Shown here in pieces: positions 41,205 to 53,000 of a DNA stretch of 64,000 nucleotides. A program made the position numbers and the translations under genes. Position 1 is the stretch's first letter; every line of letters begins with the position of its first letter. Source of the stretch: Siniperca chuatsi (taxonomy: Eukaryota; Chordata; Actinopteri; Centrarchiformes; Sinipercidae); contig NC_058056.1 in assembly GCF_020085105.1 (NCBI RefSeq), positions 13,958,929 through 14,022,928 on the forward strand, given 5' to 3'. The notes under the pieces were generated by a model. The model ran no database searches and was not told the DNA's origin. It was given only the letters and a program-made list of their open reading frames with translations.

Positions 41205-42370
41205 AAAATAGTGCAGAGGATTTTTGCTGTGACACTGTCCATCAAGTTTGTTGCACTGGAGCAATTAGAATGTTTAGAAGAAGTGAGTATTAACAAGGAT
41301 GTGTGTCCTAATGAAAAAGAAGAAATTCCAGATTTACAGCCACTAGGAAGGAGGGCAGTGTCAGTTGAATTTCAAATGCAGAAAAGTAATCGATCAGAAG
41401 CATTAACTATTATGTGCTCATTAAATGAGCTACAGGTACAGGTGTTTTACAAAATACATCAATTGTGAAGTACCCATTTAATTTCATTTCTGGAGGAGAA
41501 GGCGCAGGAAAGTCTCATTTAATAAAAGTAAACACAACAGCTTTGCAATTGGTAATAATGCGTCATTGCCATATCAACATCTAAGGGAGAAAAAAGTAAA
41601 GTAAAGTACATTAAGAGCCAAATCAATCTACAAATACTGGTAGTAGATGAAATTCCCATGGTTAATCAGAAACTTTGGGCCTATATCCATGGCAGACTAT
41701 GACAAACTAAACAATGTGCTGACTTTTCTCCCTTTGGCAATGTTTCTGTTATAGCTGTTGGAGATTTTTATCAGCTGCCACCAGTTAAAGGAAGGCCTCT
41801 TTACACAGAGCAATTAGGGACCAACTTATGGACAAATACTTTCAGTCACACAGAGTTGACAGAAATAGTGCGGCAAATAGACCAAGAGTTTGCCCTGGCA
41901 CTAAATCAACTCAGGAAACATACCAAAGAGGAAAAACTAGTAGAGCTAGAGGATGAAGTGTTATTAAAACAATGTGAGAAAGGCATGGGCGAAGACACAG
42001 AGGACCTTCACATTTTTGCAACAAACAGTGAAGTGCAAACACATAATTTCAATATGTTGCACAAGGTATGTTCAGATATTGTGCAAATTCAAGCTCAAGA
42101 TTTTGATAAAAACCCTCAAATGGGGCGATTTGCACATAAGAATACCAAAGATAAAAAAACATATTTGGATAGATTGCTTAGTGTTAGTACAAAGGCTTGT
42201 GTTATGCTTATCAAAAATATAGATGTTACGGATGGTCTGTTAATGGAGTGTTTGGCACTGTTTGTACTGTGAAATTTGATGGAAATGAGAAAAACAATTT
42301 ATGTCAATTTTGATGATAGAAAGATTGGCAGAAAACTTAAGGTTAAATTTCAATTAGACAAAGCAGTGGT
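41205..42370 (+). mobile_element. decayed Helitron-type PIF1-like helicase fragment
   Basis: Readable pieces match the helicase domain of fish Helitron-type rolling-circle transposons, as I remember them: a stretch before the Walker A region, then VGDFYQLPPVKGRPLY (helicase motif II/III region, 41754-41810), LTEIVRQIDQEFALALNQLRKHTKEE in two successive phrases (41850-41940), ATNSEVQTHN, and KNIDVTDGL (42205-42235). The frame is interrupted several times and the Rep/HUH nuclease half is absent, so it is a dead copy. The longest open piece is 41856-42272. No Helitron 5' TC or 3' CTRR end could be placed with confidence. A cellular PIF1 gene is excluded by the decay and the transposon-type wording. 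Confidence 0.8.
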
Positions 42371-42549
42371 GTCATAAAAAATATTTCTCAGCTGGCTAAG
42401 CACATGTAGCCTTAAGTCAAGTGACATCGAGTGTCATTCAAGATTTTAAAGCCACTGCCTGCTGCTTGTTCCATGCCTTAGATTACTCATTCTATTTATT
42501 TTTATTTTTGCCACAATTTATGCTGATTGGACTTGCAATCTAAGATTAG

Positions 42550-43550
42550 TTAAAAAAAAGTAGGTTTCGCATATGTCATGATTTTGGAACAACATTTTTT
42601 GCAGTATCAAAATTCTTTTAATAGAATCACGGGGGTCCATAGATACTATGTGCAAAGATCAGATTCACCGCTTAGCAGGAGTTAGCAGGAGTTGACGGAC
42701 TTCTTAATTGACCTTAGCTTGCAGTGAGTCAAACTTGCCACACACCAGTGGATGTGCTGAACAAATTTCAGCCCTGTAGGACGTACGTGTGATTTTCTGT
42801 GATTTTTTCTGAAGTTTGGAATGGAATTTGTTGTAATAAACCACGCCCACTTTTATAATTACCAAATTTTATGCATCAACTGAGTCTTGACCCATGATCG
42901 TGTATACCGAATTTCGTACGAATCTATGCAGCCGCTTACGAGATATAAACGTTTGCATTTGTAGCGCCACCTAGTGGCCGATTGGCGCCAAATTTTTCCT
43001 GAGCCTTGTTGGAGCACGAGAAAGTACTGGCCCAAGTTTCGTGTTAATCGGACAAACCTATGTGGAGATGTGACATAATTTCCTGTTTCACTGCAACCTA
43101 CAGGAAGTTTACAACTTCCTGACCTTTACAACTTGCACATTTTTTGGAGTATCAAAATTATTTTAATATCATTTGATCATGAGGGTCCATAGATTCCACG
43201 TGCAGAATTTCGTGTAGATCGGACTCATGGCATAGGAGGAGTTCGAAAAAGTAGGTGTTTGCATATTTCCCGATTTTGCGGAGAAATATAGGCGGGAATG
43301 GGCGTGGCCTATATTACAGGCTGCAGCTCAATTCAGGAAACGCGTGCATGTAAGGTTTGCGGCGTCCTCTGTGGGAGTTACTGGCCAGAACGCGTTTACC
43401 TTGATTATAGCGCCACCTGCTGGTTGACATGTGTCATTTTTGGTGTGTGAGGCGTGTGCACGGTTCTATACCACCCCTGTGAATTTCACTTGCATAGCTC
43501 TTACGGTGTAGGCTGCAGTACCACTTTTACCAACGGACAAAAATAAAAAC
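42550..43550. repeat. two diverged units of an interspersed teleost repeat
   Basis: The phrase GGGTCCATAGATNCNAYGTGCA occurs near 42632 and again near 43184, each preceded by a related TATCAAAATT...TTTTAAT block. GCGCCACCTAGTGG (42964) and GCGCCACCTGCTGG (43411) also recur, as do AGTAGGT...GCATAT...GATTTT blocks near 42560 and 43241. The units are not exact tandem copies; the first seems to have lost about 130 bases. I remember similar phrases as frequent in percomorph genomes but cannot name the family. Confidence 0.65.
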
Positions 43551-43685
43551 AATAAATAAAATTCTGAGCGATTCCAATAGAGTTCAGTACAAGTCAAGTA
43601 CTGTAGTCTACGTGAAACTATACTTAAAACCATGGTCCCACTCTGTTTACTACATCACGTGGTTACAGTGGACGCTGCTTTTCTG

Positions 43686-43693
43686 TATATAAG
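43686..43693 (+). promoter_or_regulatory. TATA box of aspg
   Basis: TATATAAG lies 108 bases upstream of the aspg ATG, placing the start site near 43716. A YY1-like CATCATGGCGGAC overlaps the start codon (43788-43802). The repeat block ends only about 130 bases upstream. Confidence 0.6.
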
Positions 43694-43793
43694 GCAGAAG
43701 AAACGGTACCTACAGCAGCTAAAGCGAGCCGTGGTTTGAACACTTGAAACAAGCGCTTTTAAAGGGGCAGCAGCGGCTCACTTGTACGTCATC

Positions 43794-46700
43794 ATGGCGG
43801 ACTCCAGCTTCAACAACATGAAATCCCTTGCCCGGGCATTGTCACAACCAAAACTGGATCTGATAGAAATGGCTGATGTTTGTCCTCCGCGAAGTATTCA
43901 GCTTCATCCCTGCCGAAGGAGAAAGTTGACGAGCTGCAACTCGATTGAGTCCCTAGAGACGGCGACTTCGCCTTCCGTCGCCGAGGCGCGAGTCCTGGTT
44001 ATCAACACTGGAGGAACGATCGGGATGACGCTTCATGATAACGGTAGCTATGGCTAACTTAACTCATTTTATCTCTTTTTCTGTCCAATGCCCATCGGCA
44101 ACTCTAGCGTGGCAGCTTCGCCAGCACAACAGGTAGCTTGTTGCTAGCGGGTTTGGCACATGTTGCTCTCATGTTACTGTGAGCATGAGATATGGTGTAA
44201 GCCCTGCGTGACAACAACATGCAACTGCATCCTAAAATAGTCCCGCTAACCGCTTAACTACACAGCCGAAGCTAGCTAATAACCGTTAGCAAGCTAAATG
44301 AAACTGCATTGGTGTACACATCAGCATGAATTGAAGTTTGTGAATCTCTGAGGGAGGCAATGCTAAAGAGACTGTACAAGCTGCCCCCTCATGATGTAGT
44401 TGGAGCAACATCACAGATTCTCTCAATGAATAACCAGATGTTGACATGAGGACAACATCTGCAGCACGTGGAGTCAAAATAACATTCAAAGGTCCTACCA
44501 GGTAAAAGCTGGAACAAGACTTCTCCATCAATGTTTCACTTCCTATATTAAAAGACATTCTGTTATTTACTTTGTAGTATTTACTCACCCCATAATGCAG
44601 CATTGTTTTGATAAATGCTATATAATGTTTGTGTATATATATTGTAGGCTAGTTTCTAAATCTGATTAAATGGCCTGGAGCTGACACTTTTCACTGAGTA
44701 TGCTTAAATGTGGATATGTAGGTCCATTAGTCTACATGCACACACAACATGGTGTCTCTCACATTTGTTATGTTTAAAGACACTGGGATCATCCATTTTT
44801 AGCCAGGGATGGCGGAAATATCTTGACAAATGCTTGTCCTGGAATTTGGAAATTACACGACCAAACCTATGCTATGTCCCAGTTACTGAAACATGAGTTG
44901 AGTCTACTTTGGACCTCTGATATGTTTACTTTGTGTTCTCTAGGGTTATGATTGCATGGCCATTTCCCCCTTTACTGTTAATAAAGTATACCTATCTTTC
45001 TGTCTTGATTTTATGAAGGAAGCTTTCTTGATGTCGTCAGGCCTCATGCTCATGTGGCTGTCTGTCGCCACGTGTCATCTCATTTTGTTGTGAAGTATTT
45101 CTGCTGGCGTTCATTCAGATTGCACAGAGCCACAGCTCCTCTACAGCGGCAGTGGTGCTGTGCCCACTGTATTCACAGTTCTTCACTTTTTTATTATAGA
45201 TTTTATAAATGTACCTAGTTCAGTAGCCTAAAAACTATTAACTCAGTGTATGTAAGAATCATAACATAAATGGATTTTTCATCTTGTGCAACAATGACAT
45301 TTCTTACATTCACCACTAGGGTTCAGTATGAGACTGTTGTGTGGTGTTGACATGGTTGTAAATCCCCTGTAAAATTCTCCTACATTGTTACTGATTAACA
45401 GTAATCCCACAGGAAGCAAGCTATGAAATATCACAATAACCAGTTTTTTCTGTTTCTGTAACCCACAGTGCTTGCCCCAAAAGCCAATGCTTTTGTGATG
45501 AGCCTGCGCAAGTTGCCCATCCTACACGATGAGATGTATGCCCAGCAGACCAGCCTATATGACTACTATGACTACTCTGAGAACACGCTGGTCCTGCCGT
45601 AAGTGCACTCAGAATTGCTCCCTGCTCAGTCAGCATATAGCTATAACTTTATTCAGTTAAAATTACAATAACCTATGCACTCAAATCAATTAGTTTTTCC
45701 TCTACTTGTATTATTGCACAATACTGTATAACATAATGGAAAAAATGAGAATGAAATCATATATATGCTTGTTAGACATTAGTATATATTAGACTACAGT
45801 TGGTATTATGGTCTTACAGTGCAAGATACATTACATATCAGAAAAAGCAGAGGCTGGATGGAGGCTCACTCTCCTAAGAACAGAATAGTAATAGTTTTAC
45901 TGATTCTAAACTGCTTTTTGTTGCTTTAACAGAAAGCCAACGCCCCATTCTGACCATCTATTTCACAGGTGCTGTAGTACTGGTAGCATTGTGTGTGCCT
46001 GCACCGAGCTTCAGAGTGGGTTGATGTCCTCGCTGTCCCTTAGACTGAATGTTAGGGTGTGCTTGCCTGACAGGAAATGCATGCCGACGTGGCCTTTGGC
46101 AATAGGAGAAAATACCAGGCAGGACACAGGAGCACGGAGCTGTGTATTGCTAGAAGTATTTTTGTGTCTCTTACTCTGCAGCTGCTAATGCCAACTCTGT
46201 CACCAACAAGCCAGCTGCTTTAATGTGTGGCAGAGGAGTAGCCCAGCTGAGATAAATGAATGTTTCTTGGAGGTTTAGTTTGTGAAAAGCTGCTGATGTC
46301 TGTCTGGTGCATGTGCTGTGGAGCAGTGAGAGTGGAGCTTGTGACGGGGGCCTCTACCACAAATGTAAACTTACTCATTCATTTCACTACCCCCCTTCAT
46401 GTTGACTACCACTGTGAAAGTCTGCTGAGTGGCAGGGTGGAGTGGGACGTATGGTAAAGATAAGGTATCCACACATCAGGCGGTGGTGGTTAAGCCTTGA
46501 GGTTGAGGGTATGTGAGCAGTTTGTGATCCGTTTGTTAGGCTGTTCAGTTTTACTGTCTTCAACCTCACACCATTTCCACACCTTCAGCAACTATACAAG
46601 AGCTCCCTGTTTGTTAATTAGCTGCTTTGTAAATGTTTTAAGTGCTAGCAATCAGTTTGTTTGGACTAATATTAAACCTTTGCTAACATAATATTAATAT

Positions 46701-46998
46701 TTACTTGAATATGTGAGCATGTTTTTATTACATTTCCTACTTTCTTTAGGTGTTCAGCATGATTTACATTTTAATATTTGCTCATCCTTGAGTTGGAATA
46801 GTGTTAATATTAACTGAAGTAGGCTCATATGCAAGTCTAATGGGCATATTGTTGATAGTATGCTCAGCCTATGTTGAAAGAGGGAATTAGTTTATTGATT
46901 TATTGAAAAGCTTTATTCATGTGATGTTGAGAAGCAGCACCACAAGGCCATTTGCCCCCCACCTCCAACCTTCTTCTTCCACTTCTCAAGTCCCCCAT

Positions 46999-47030
<32 letters not shown>

Positions 47031-50000
47031 TTCATTATTCTTAAGCTCTGAGGCAACTTAGCACAGGTATGCTGCTTTGCTTAGCTTTGCTACACCTTAG
47101 GGTACACTGCCAGATAATGAATGAATAACTGGTGATTTGAATAGTGTTTTCTTGTGGCACTTTGGCTTCAACATTATCAACAACATATGTTCTAGGGTCA
47201 TGTGTGGACTTAAGGCTAATTGGAAGAGTGTCTGTAGGACCCCTGTTTGGGTGGACTGGGGCTTGCTTACTCTTCCCCCTGCTGTTCCATTCAGCTCCTG
47301 TCTCCATGCTGTAAGGCTGCCCTATGGTAATGTAGGGGGGTGTCCCACCCGGTTCCTGTAAAGGGGAGATTAAAAAGAAAATCTTTCCATGGCTGTTTAG
47401 TCAGTCACGCTGCCTTATACGGAATATCGCAGGTGGGGCCGTGGGACGCCTGAGTTAAACTCCACTTCGAGGCGACATAAATATGTATATGTGCAGGCTC
47501 CCTCCCTTGTAATTGGAATGAAAAAGAAACAGGCTTTTGCTCTAACCTGAAATGACTCACCAAATAACCCTCAAGATATGTCAAATCAGCCTCCTTATGT
47601 CCCTCAGCTTTGCCTGAATTTACAAAACACAGTGGTAAAGCTCCACAGAACATTAGGACTTTACTGTGGAAAGGACAAAATGGCAAATTGCTGCTCTCGC
47701 TAACAGTATGCCTACCATGCCCCTCCCTTTTACACTTCCAGAATTCTCTCTTCGTGTCTGAAACAGGTTTTGGCATCCTGCTGCTGAGACAGAAGGCCCA
47801 ACTAAATAGACTTTGTCTCGCTTCATAAAGTCAGCTTGGTTTTTAGCATTCCCCTGTCCTTCTTTAAACTCACTTCTCACATTTAACCAGAACTTGATCC
47901 AACATTGTTAAATGAGCACAAGGAAGACAAACAATCATTTGTCACAGTGAAGATAATAATCATTTGTTTTAACCATGTGTCCTTTTTATTTGTTTTGGAG
48001 TGAACGTGTGCACAAACTAAGACTGAAACCACTGATTCATTTTGGGCTGTTTGTCCTGTTTTGGTTTTTGTGTGTATGATAATTAAATTTGTGTATATAA
48101 TGACAGAAACTCATACATACTTCTCTCTCTCTCCAGGCTGAGTAAAGACAATAAGAGGATAATCTACACAATTTTAGAGTACAGCCCTTTGCTGGACTCC
48201 TCCAATATGACTACAGATGACTGGGGTAGAATTGGAAAGGACATTGAGGTACTTGCTGCTGGATCTATTTCATTGTTGGATTTTGATTGACTTCATTCCT
48301 AAATAAACATCACATGATTTTATGCTTTTAAAAGCTAGGCATCAATTAATAATATAATGTTTATATTGCTCATAAAATACAGCATATAATATGGTGTTAT
48401 AATTGTGTTTATGTTGCCATCTACAATTATCCACATTATGTGGTCTTTTTTTCTTGTCTGACTTCAGAAAAACTACGAAAACTTTGATGGTTTTGTGATC
48501 CTTCATGGCACAGACACTATGGCTTACACAGCCTCTGCTCTGTCCTTCATGTGTGAACATTTGGGCAAACCAATCATTCTCACCGGCTCACAGGTAAGAG
48601 CTGCTGTCCTCTAACAAACAAAAAAACAAAATGTGTCTGGAGCATTTTATAGCATTTACTGCCTTTTTTAAGATAAGACACGTTCTGTCTTCAGGTGCCT
48701 ATCTATGAGATGAGGAATGATGGCAGAGACAACCTGCTGGGGGCGCTGCTGATTGCTGGCCAGTTTGTCATTCCTGAGGTGAGGAAATGGAGATGGGACA
48801 TAAATGCTACTCACCCACATGATATTAGATTCTCAGACATTTAGCAGCCTCAAATAAGCAAAGTCAGGAATTGCTGTATTTGTGAATGTGAGACAGAAAC
48901 AGAAAATATGAGACTCTAGATGATCACCGGTAGTGACTTTCTTTTGTGAGCTTTCCTTTTATTACTTCAACTTCAACTTAAACTTTAACTTTATTGTCCC
49001 TGAAAACATAGAACACACAGAGAATTAGGCCCACGGACTGAGTTTCATAAAACATGAATACATCAAGTGACAACAAGAAATCTGGAGTATGTTTAGCCAT
49101 CACCAAAAACATCATCAGCCCTCAGTAGTTAAATGAAATTAATTATCAGCTGAGTCCTCATTATCAACATTTAATGTGGGGTTGATAAATGATAAATTAA
49201 ATTAATTCTAAATGTACTGATAAATGAAAAGAATTATATTAAAAATATTATAAATCTATATATTTGTTAATGTGTTGACAGGTGTCAACACTAACAAAAG
49301 GTCTCCTGAACGACTTGTCTGATGAGAATAAACGATGGTGTTTCGCAATACTATAAAACAATTACCAGAACAGGAAGAACACTGAAAAGTGTTATCTACC
49401 GTCTAGATATCTATGTTGATATGGTGATATGTTTTCATTGACAGGCATTTTGTAATGAGTTGTGATCAAACAATTCCATCTTTAGATGTGTATACGCAGG
49501 TTTCCATGTATATGTTAAATCCTGTGGCGTTAAAATGGATTTTATCTCAGTAGAGGAACAAATGTTGTGCATTAAATATATCTTTGTCTCCATTCAGGTG
49601 TGCCTGTATTTCTACAACAAACTCTACAGAGGTAACCGTGTGACCAAGGTGGATGCTGGGAGTTTCAATGCGTTCTCCTCTCCTAACTTGGCTCCTCTGG
49701 CTACTGCTGAAGTGGATATTACAAGTAAGCCAGTGTTGTAATCTGTCACTTTTCTTCAGATGTCCAGAAGAGTCTCTTTTTAAATTTAAAAAAAAAATGT
49801 ATATGTATCTGTTTTCCCCCATCTTTCCTTTAGTCAACTGGGATACAGTGTGGAGGGCAAACACCACAGCAAAGTTTCAAGTCAGCACTGAGCTGAACAG
49901 GAACGTAGGCCTGCTCAGGCTGTTCCCAGGAATCACATCTGCTACTGTAAGTGGCTCAGCCCCTGAACTGCACCGGAGATGTTTATTCTGTCTCTGTCAT

Positions 50001-53000
50001 AGTCACCTAATGTCCAGAGGTTACTTGTTGTCCTTGGTTGTTGTGACACACAACAGAATAATTAATAGGTGTTTTTTTTTTTTTTTTCTCTTTGGGGAAT
50101 TGTTCTGCAGCTCACAGTGTGATGTATTGCCTCTTGCACAGACTTGACTGATATGTCCAGACTGCTTGGTGGTACAATCCAGACAAAGGAATCACATTAC
50201 TGATCACTCGTTACCTGCTTTAAATATAATTATTTGCATAATCATAAGGTTAACTTTATCTCCCAAGTATACTCTAATGTCATTCCATTATTTATAGGTA
50301 ATTACACAGTTTCAAATCAACACAAATTATATTTAGTCAAATGATGAAAAACTTAATCAGCATGGTGTAAATATTCAAGCCAAGAATGTATCCCTTCTTA
50401 GTGCATTAATATGTAATTAAAGATATGTTCTTCAAAGGTAACTGCTCACAACAGTTGTTTTGTCTAACTGCAGTAAAATATAGTTAACTTTAATTTAATT
50501 GTGCTATTACCCGTCTTCCGCTACCTTCCCGGTCATGTAAACTGCCGTCAAAGCTCAGCCCAGAGAAAGATGAGAAGGAGTTATGGGCCATGACCAATCA
50601 CCCTGTAAAGAGGGAGGACTGGCATAGATACTCTAACATTTAGCTGCACCTCCCCCTGCAGAGGCTGCTGGGAGAGTGACTTTACTGTCTCAATCTGCTC
50701 CCACTGCCCAGCTCGGCTATCAAGACTTCCTTACAGCATTTAACTGCCTTTATGAGGCGCCGTTTTGATTAGGCACCAGGCTCTCGTGTGCCCACTGCCT
50801 CTGCTGTATGAGAGCTTGATTGGTAATCTGCGTCAAACATTTCTAGTCAAACTGCTTATCACATCAGAAAAATAGTGACTGAACTTGGCACTTTTAGTGT
50901 CACCTTCTTCTTACATTTTATGGTAACTGCCCTGGTCTTGCCAAGTGACTTTATGCTTGCTAACACCTTCAGATTAATTGCTCTCCTTTCTGCCATTTCA
51001 GTCATCTGCCTTTCTAGTCATATGCCATGGCTAATGATGTGGTATGGGGCCTCCTGGTGCCAGCCAACCAGTGACTGAGATACTGGTTGCATAGACGGCA
51101 CCAGATGGGCTTTTAGGAGAGTGGATGGACTCATGCATTTGAGTGAAAGATGCTGCGGGACAAATAACATGGAATACTAATTCTTCAATTTGATTCTACA
51201 CAGTTGAGCAGCCAGTTCAGTTGGCCATAAATTTTGGGAGTTTGTCATGTGAATCCTTGGTATATGTGTCCAGGTGAGGGCTTTCCTGCAACCGCCCATG
51301 CAGGGTGTTGTCCTGGAGACCTATGGCAGTGGAAATGCCCCCGATAACCGTCCTGACCTGTTAGAGGAGCTGAAGAAGGCCACTGACTCTGGTGTCATCA
51401 TCATCAACTGCACCCAGTGTCTGAGGGGCACTGTGTCTGCATCTTACGCCACTGGCAAAGTACGTCCAATCCTGACCCACCTTTACTACATTTTGTCACA
51501 TTTTTGAGACTTGAGAATCAATCAAATGACACATTCCTATGACTTCTCAGGTGCTGATGGATGCAGGGCTGATAGCTGGTGGTGACATGACTCCAGAGGC
51601 TGCCCTGTCAAAGCTGTCCTATGTATTGGCCAAGAAAGAGCTTGATCTAACTGCCAAGAAAAAGGTTGGTGTCTACCAGTAACAGGACCTCCACATAGAT
51701 AATAATAATATAAGAAGAAAATAGTGAACAGGTGTGGTGTGTGTGTGTGTGTGTGACACTGTCCAGATGATGAGTCAGAACCTGCGAGGTGAGATGAGTG
51801 CTGACTTAGCAGGAGCCAAGCTGTGTCTGAGCGACAGCCGTTTCATCCAGGTCATCGCCAAGTCTCTGAGCATCAGCTGCAAGGAGGTGAGGGCACCACC
51901 TATACCCAGACTTAAACAGTGCGACCACCTATCGTTTCACCAAACAAACCGTTAATTAGGATTTCCAACAAACCACTTCTTTTCATTTTGCCTTATTTGA
52001 CGACAAAGCCAATTTCTATAAAGGTCATGATTAGACAATTTTGAAAGACTATTCCAAAACTTGTTTAGAAGGTGAAGTTCATTAATTTAAAAAACAATGA
52101 GGTTCAGTCATTACACATTCTGACAAGTAGCAGTTTTCTGATTAAAGTCTGTGGTGTATGCAGGAGCTGGAAGCCATCCGTGATGCCCTGACTCCCCCAC
52201 TGGCATGTGCTGCTGCTAAGATCGGAGACATAGAGGTCTTAGAAGCCCTAAAGGATATGGTAAGCAACCCTACAATCTCTACCACACATATGTGCAGTTG
52301 CTAATCATGACCTGTTTTTGATTGTTAGTCAAGAATATAATAACCCTTTCATACACACACCCTGGGAGTATTGCGGTTTGTTTCTAGGAGTGTTGTACAG
52401 GGAAATGTTCTATGGGCTTATCTTTGTCATACGTGGTCAACGCACACAGGTGAACCTTTCACTCTCGTGATTCACCGACAGATTTCCAGGGTCACTCTTC
52501 CACTATTTGGGGGGGGGGGGTATGGGAAACACACAAAGCCAAACAAAACATGGGGCCAGACCGCTAATACAGGCCTAGAGTTGCCCCAGTGGTCACATGT
52601 ACATGTTTGAATGTGGCTTGACTGGTGTGCTGTCGCTGCTTGGATTACCCTACAGTTTCTAAGGACAAATTAAAAGTACTATCTTTATATTGTTACACTT
52701 TGATAAAAGCTTGACAATTAAATGAAGCCCAGTGGTTGTTTAATACATTTTCCCTCCTTGTGATGAACTTTTGTTTCAGTTTAATTTTCATTTATCCCCC
52801 TACTCCTCATTTATTTGGCTGTAGCCTCTGTTCTGCAAGTGCTGCCGAACAGTAATAAAGAAAGTTACAGAAATTGCTTTTATTGTCAACACATCCCATT
52901 AGGGAAAACTAAAAATAAGTCTGTCTCACAATACTTTCCAACTTCCCTAAACTGTCTGTGGCACTCAGCCCTATTTCCATTTCTTCCCACTGAAAACATA

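Noticed and set aside
49653-50147. 164-codon plus-strand ORF
   Set aside because: It runs in the wrong frame across aspg exon 6, intron 6, exon 7 and into the next intron; the spliced reading matches ASPG.
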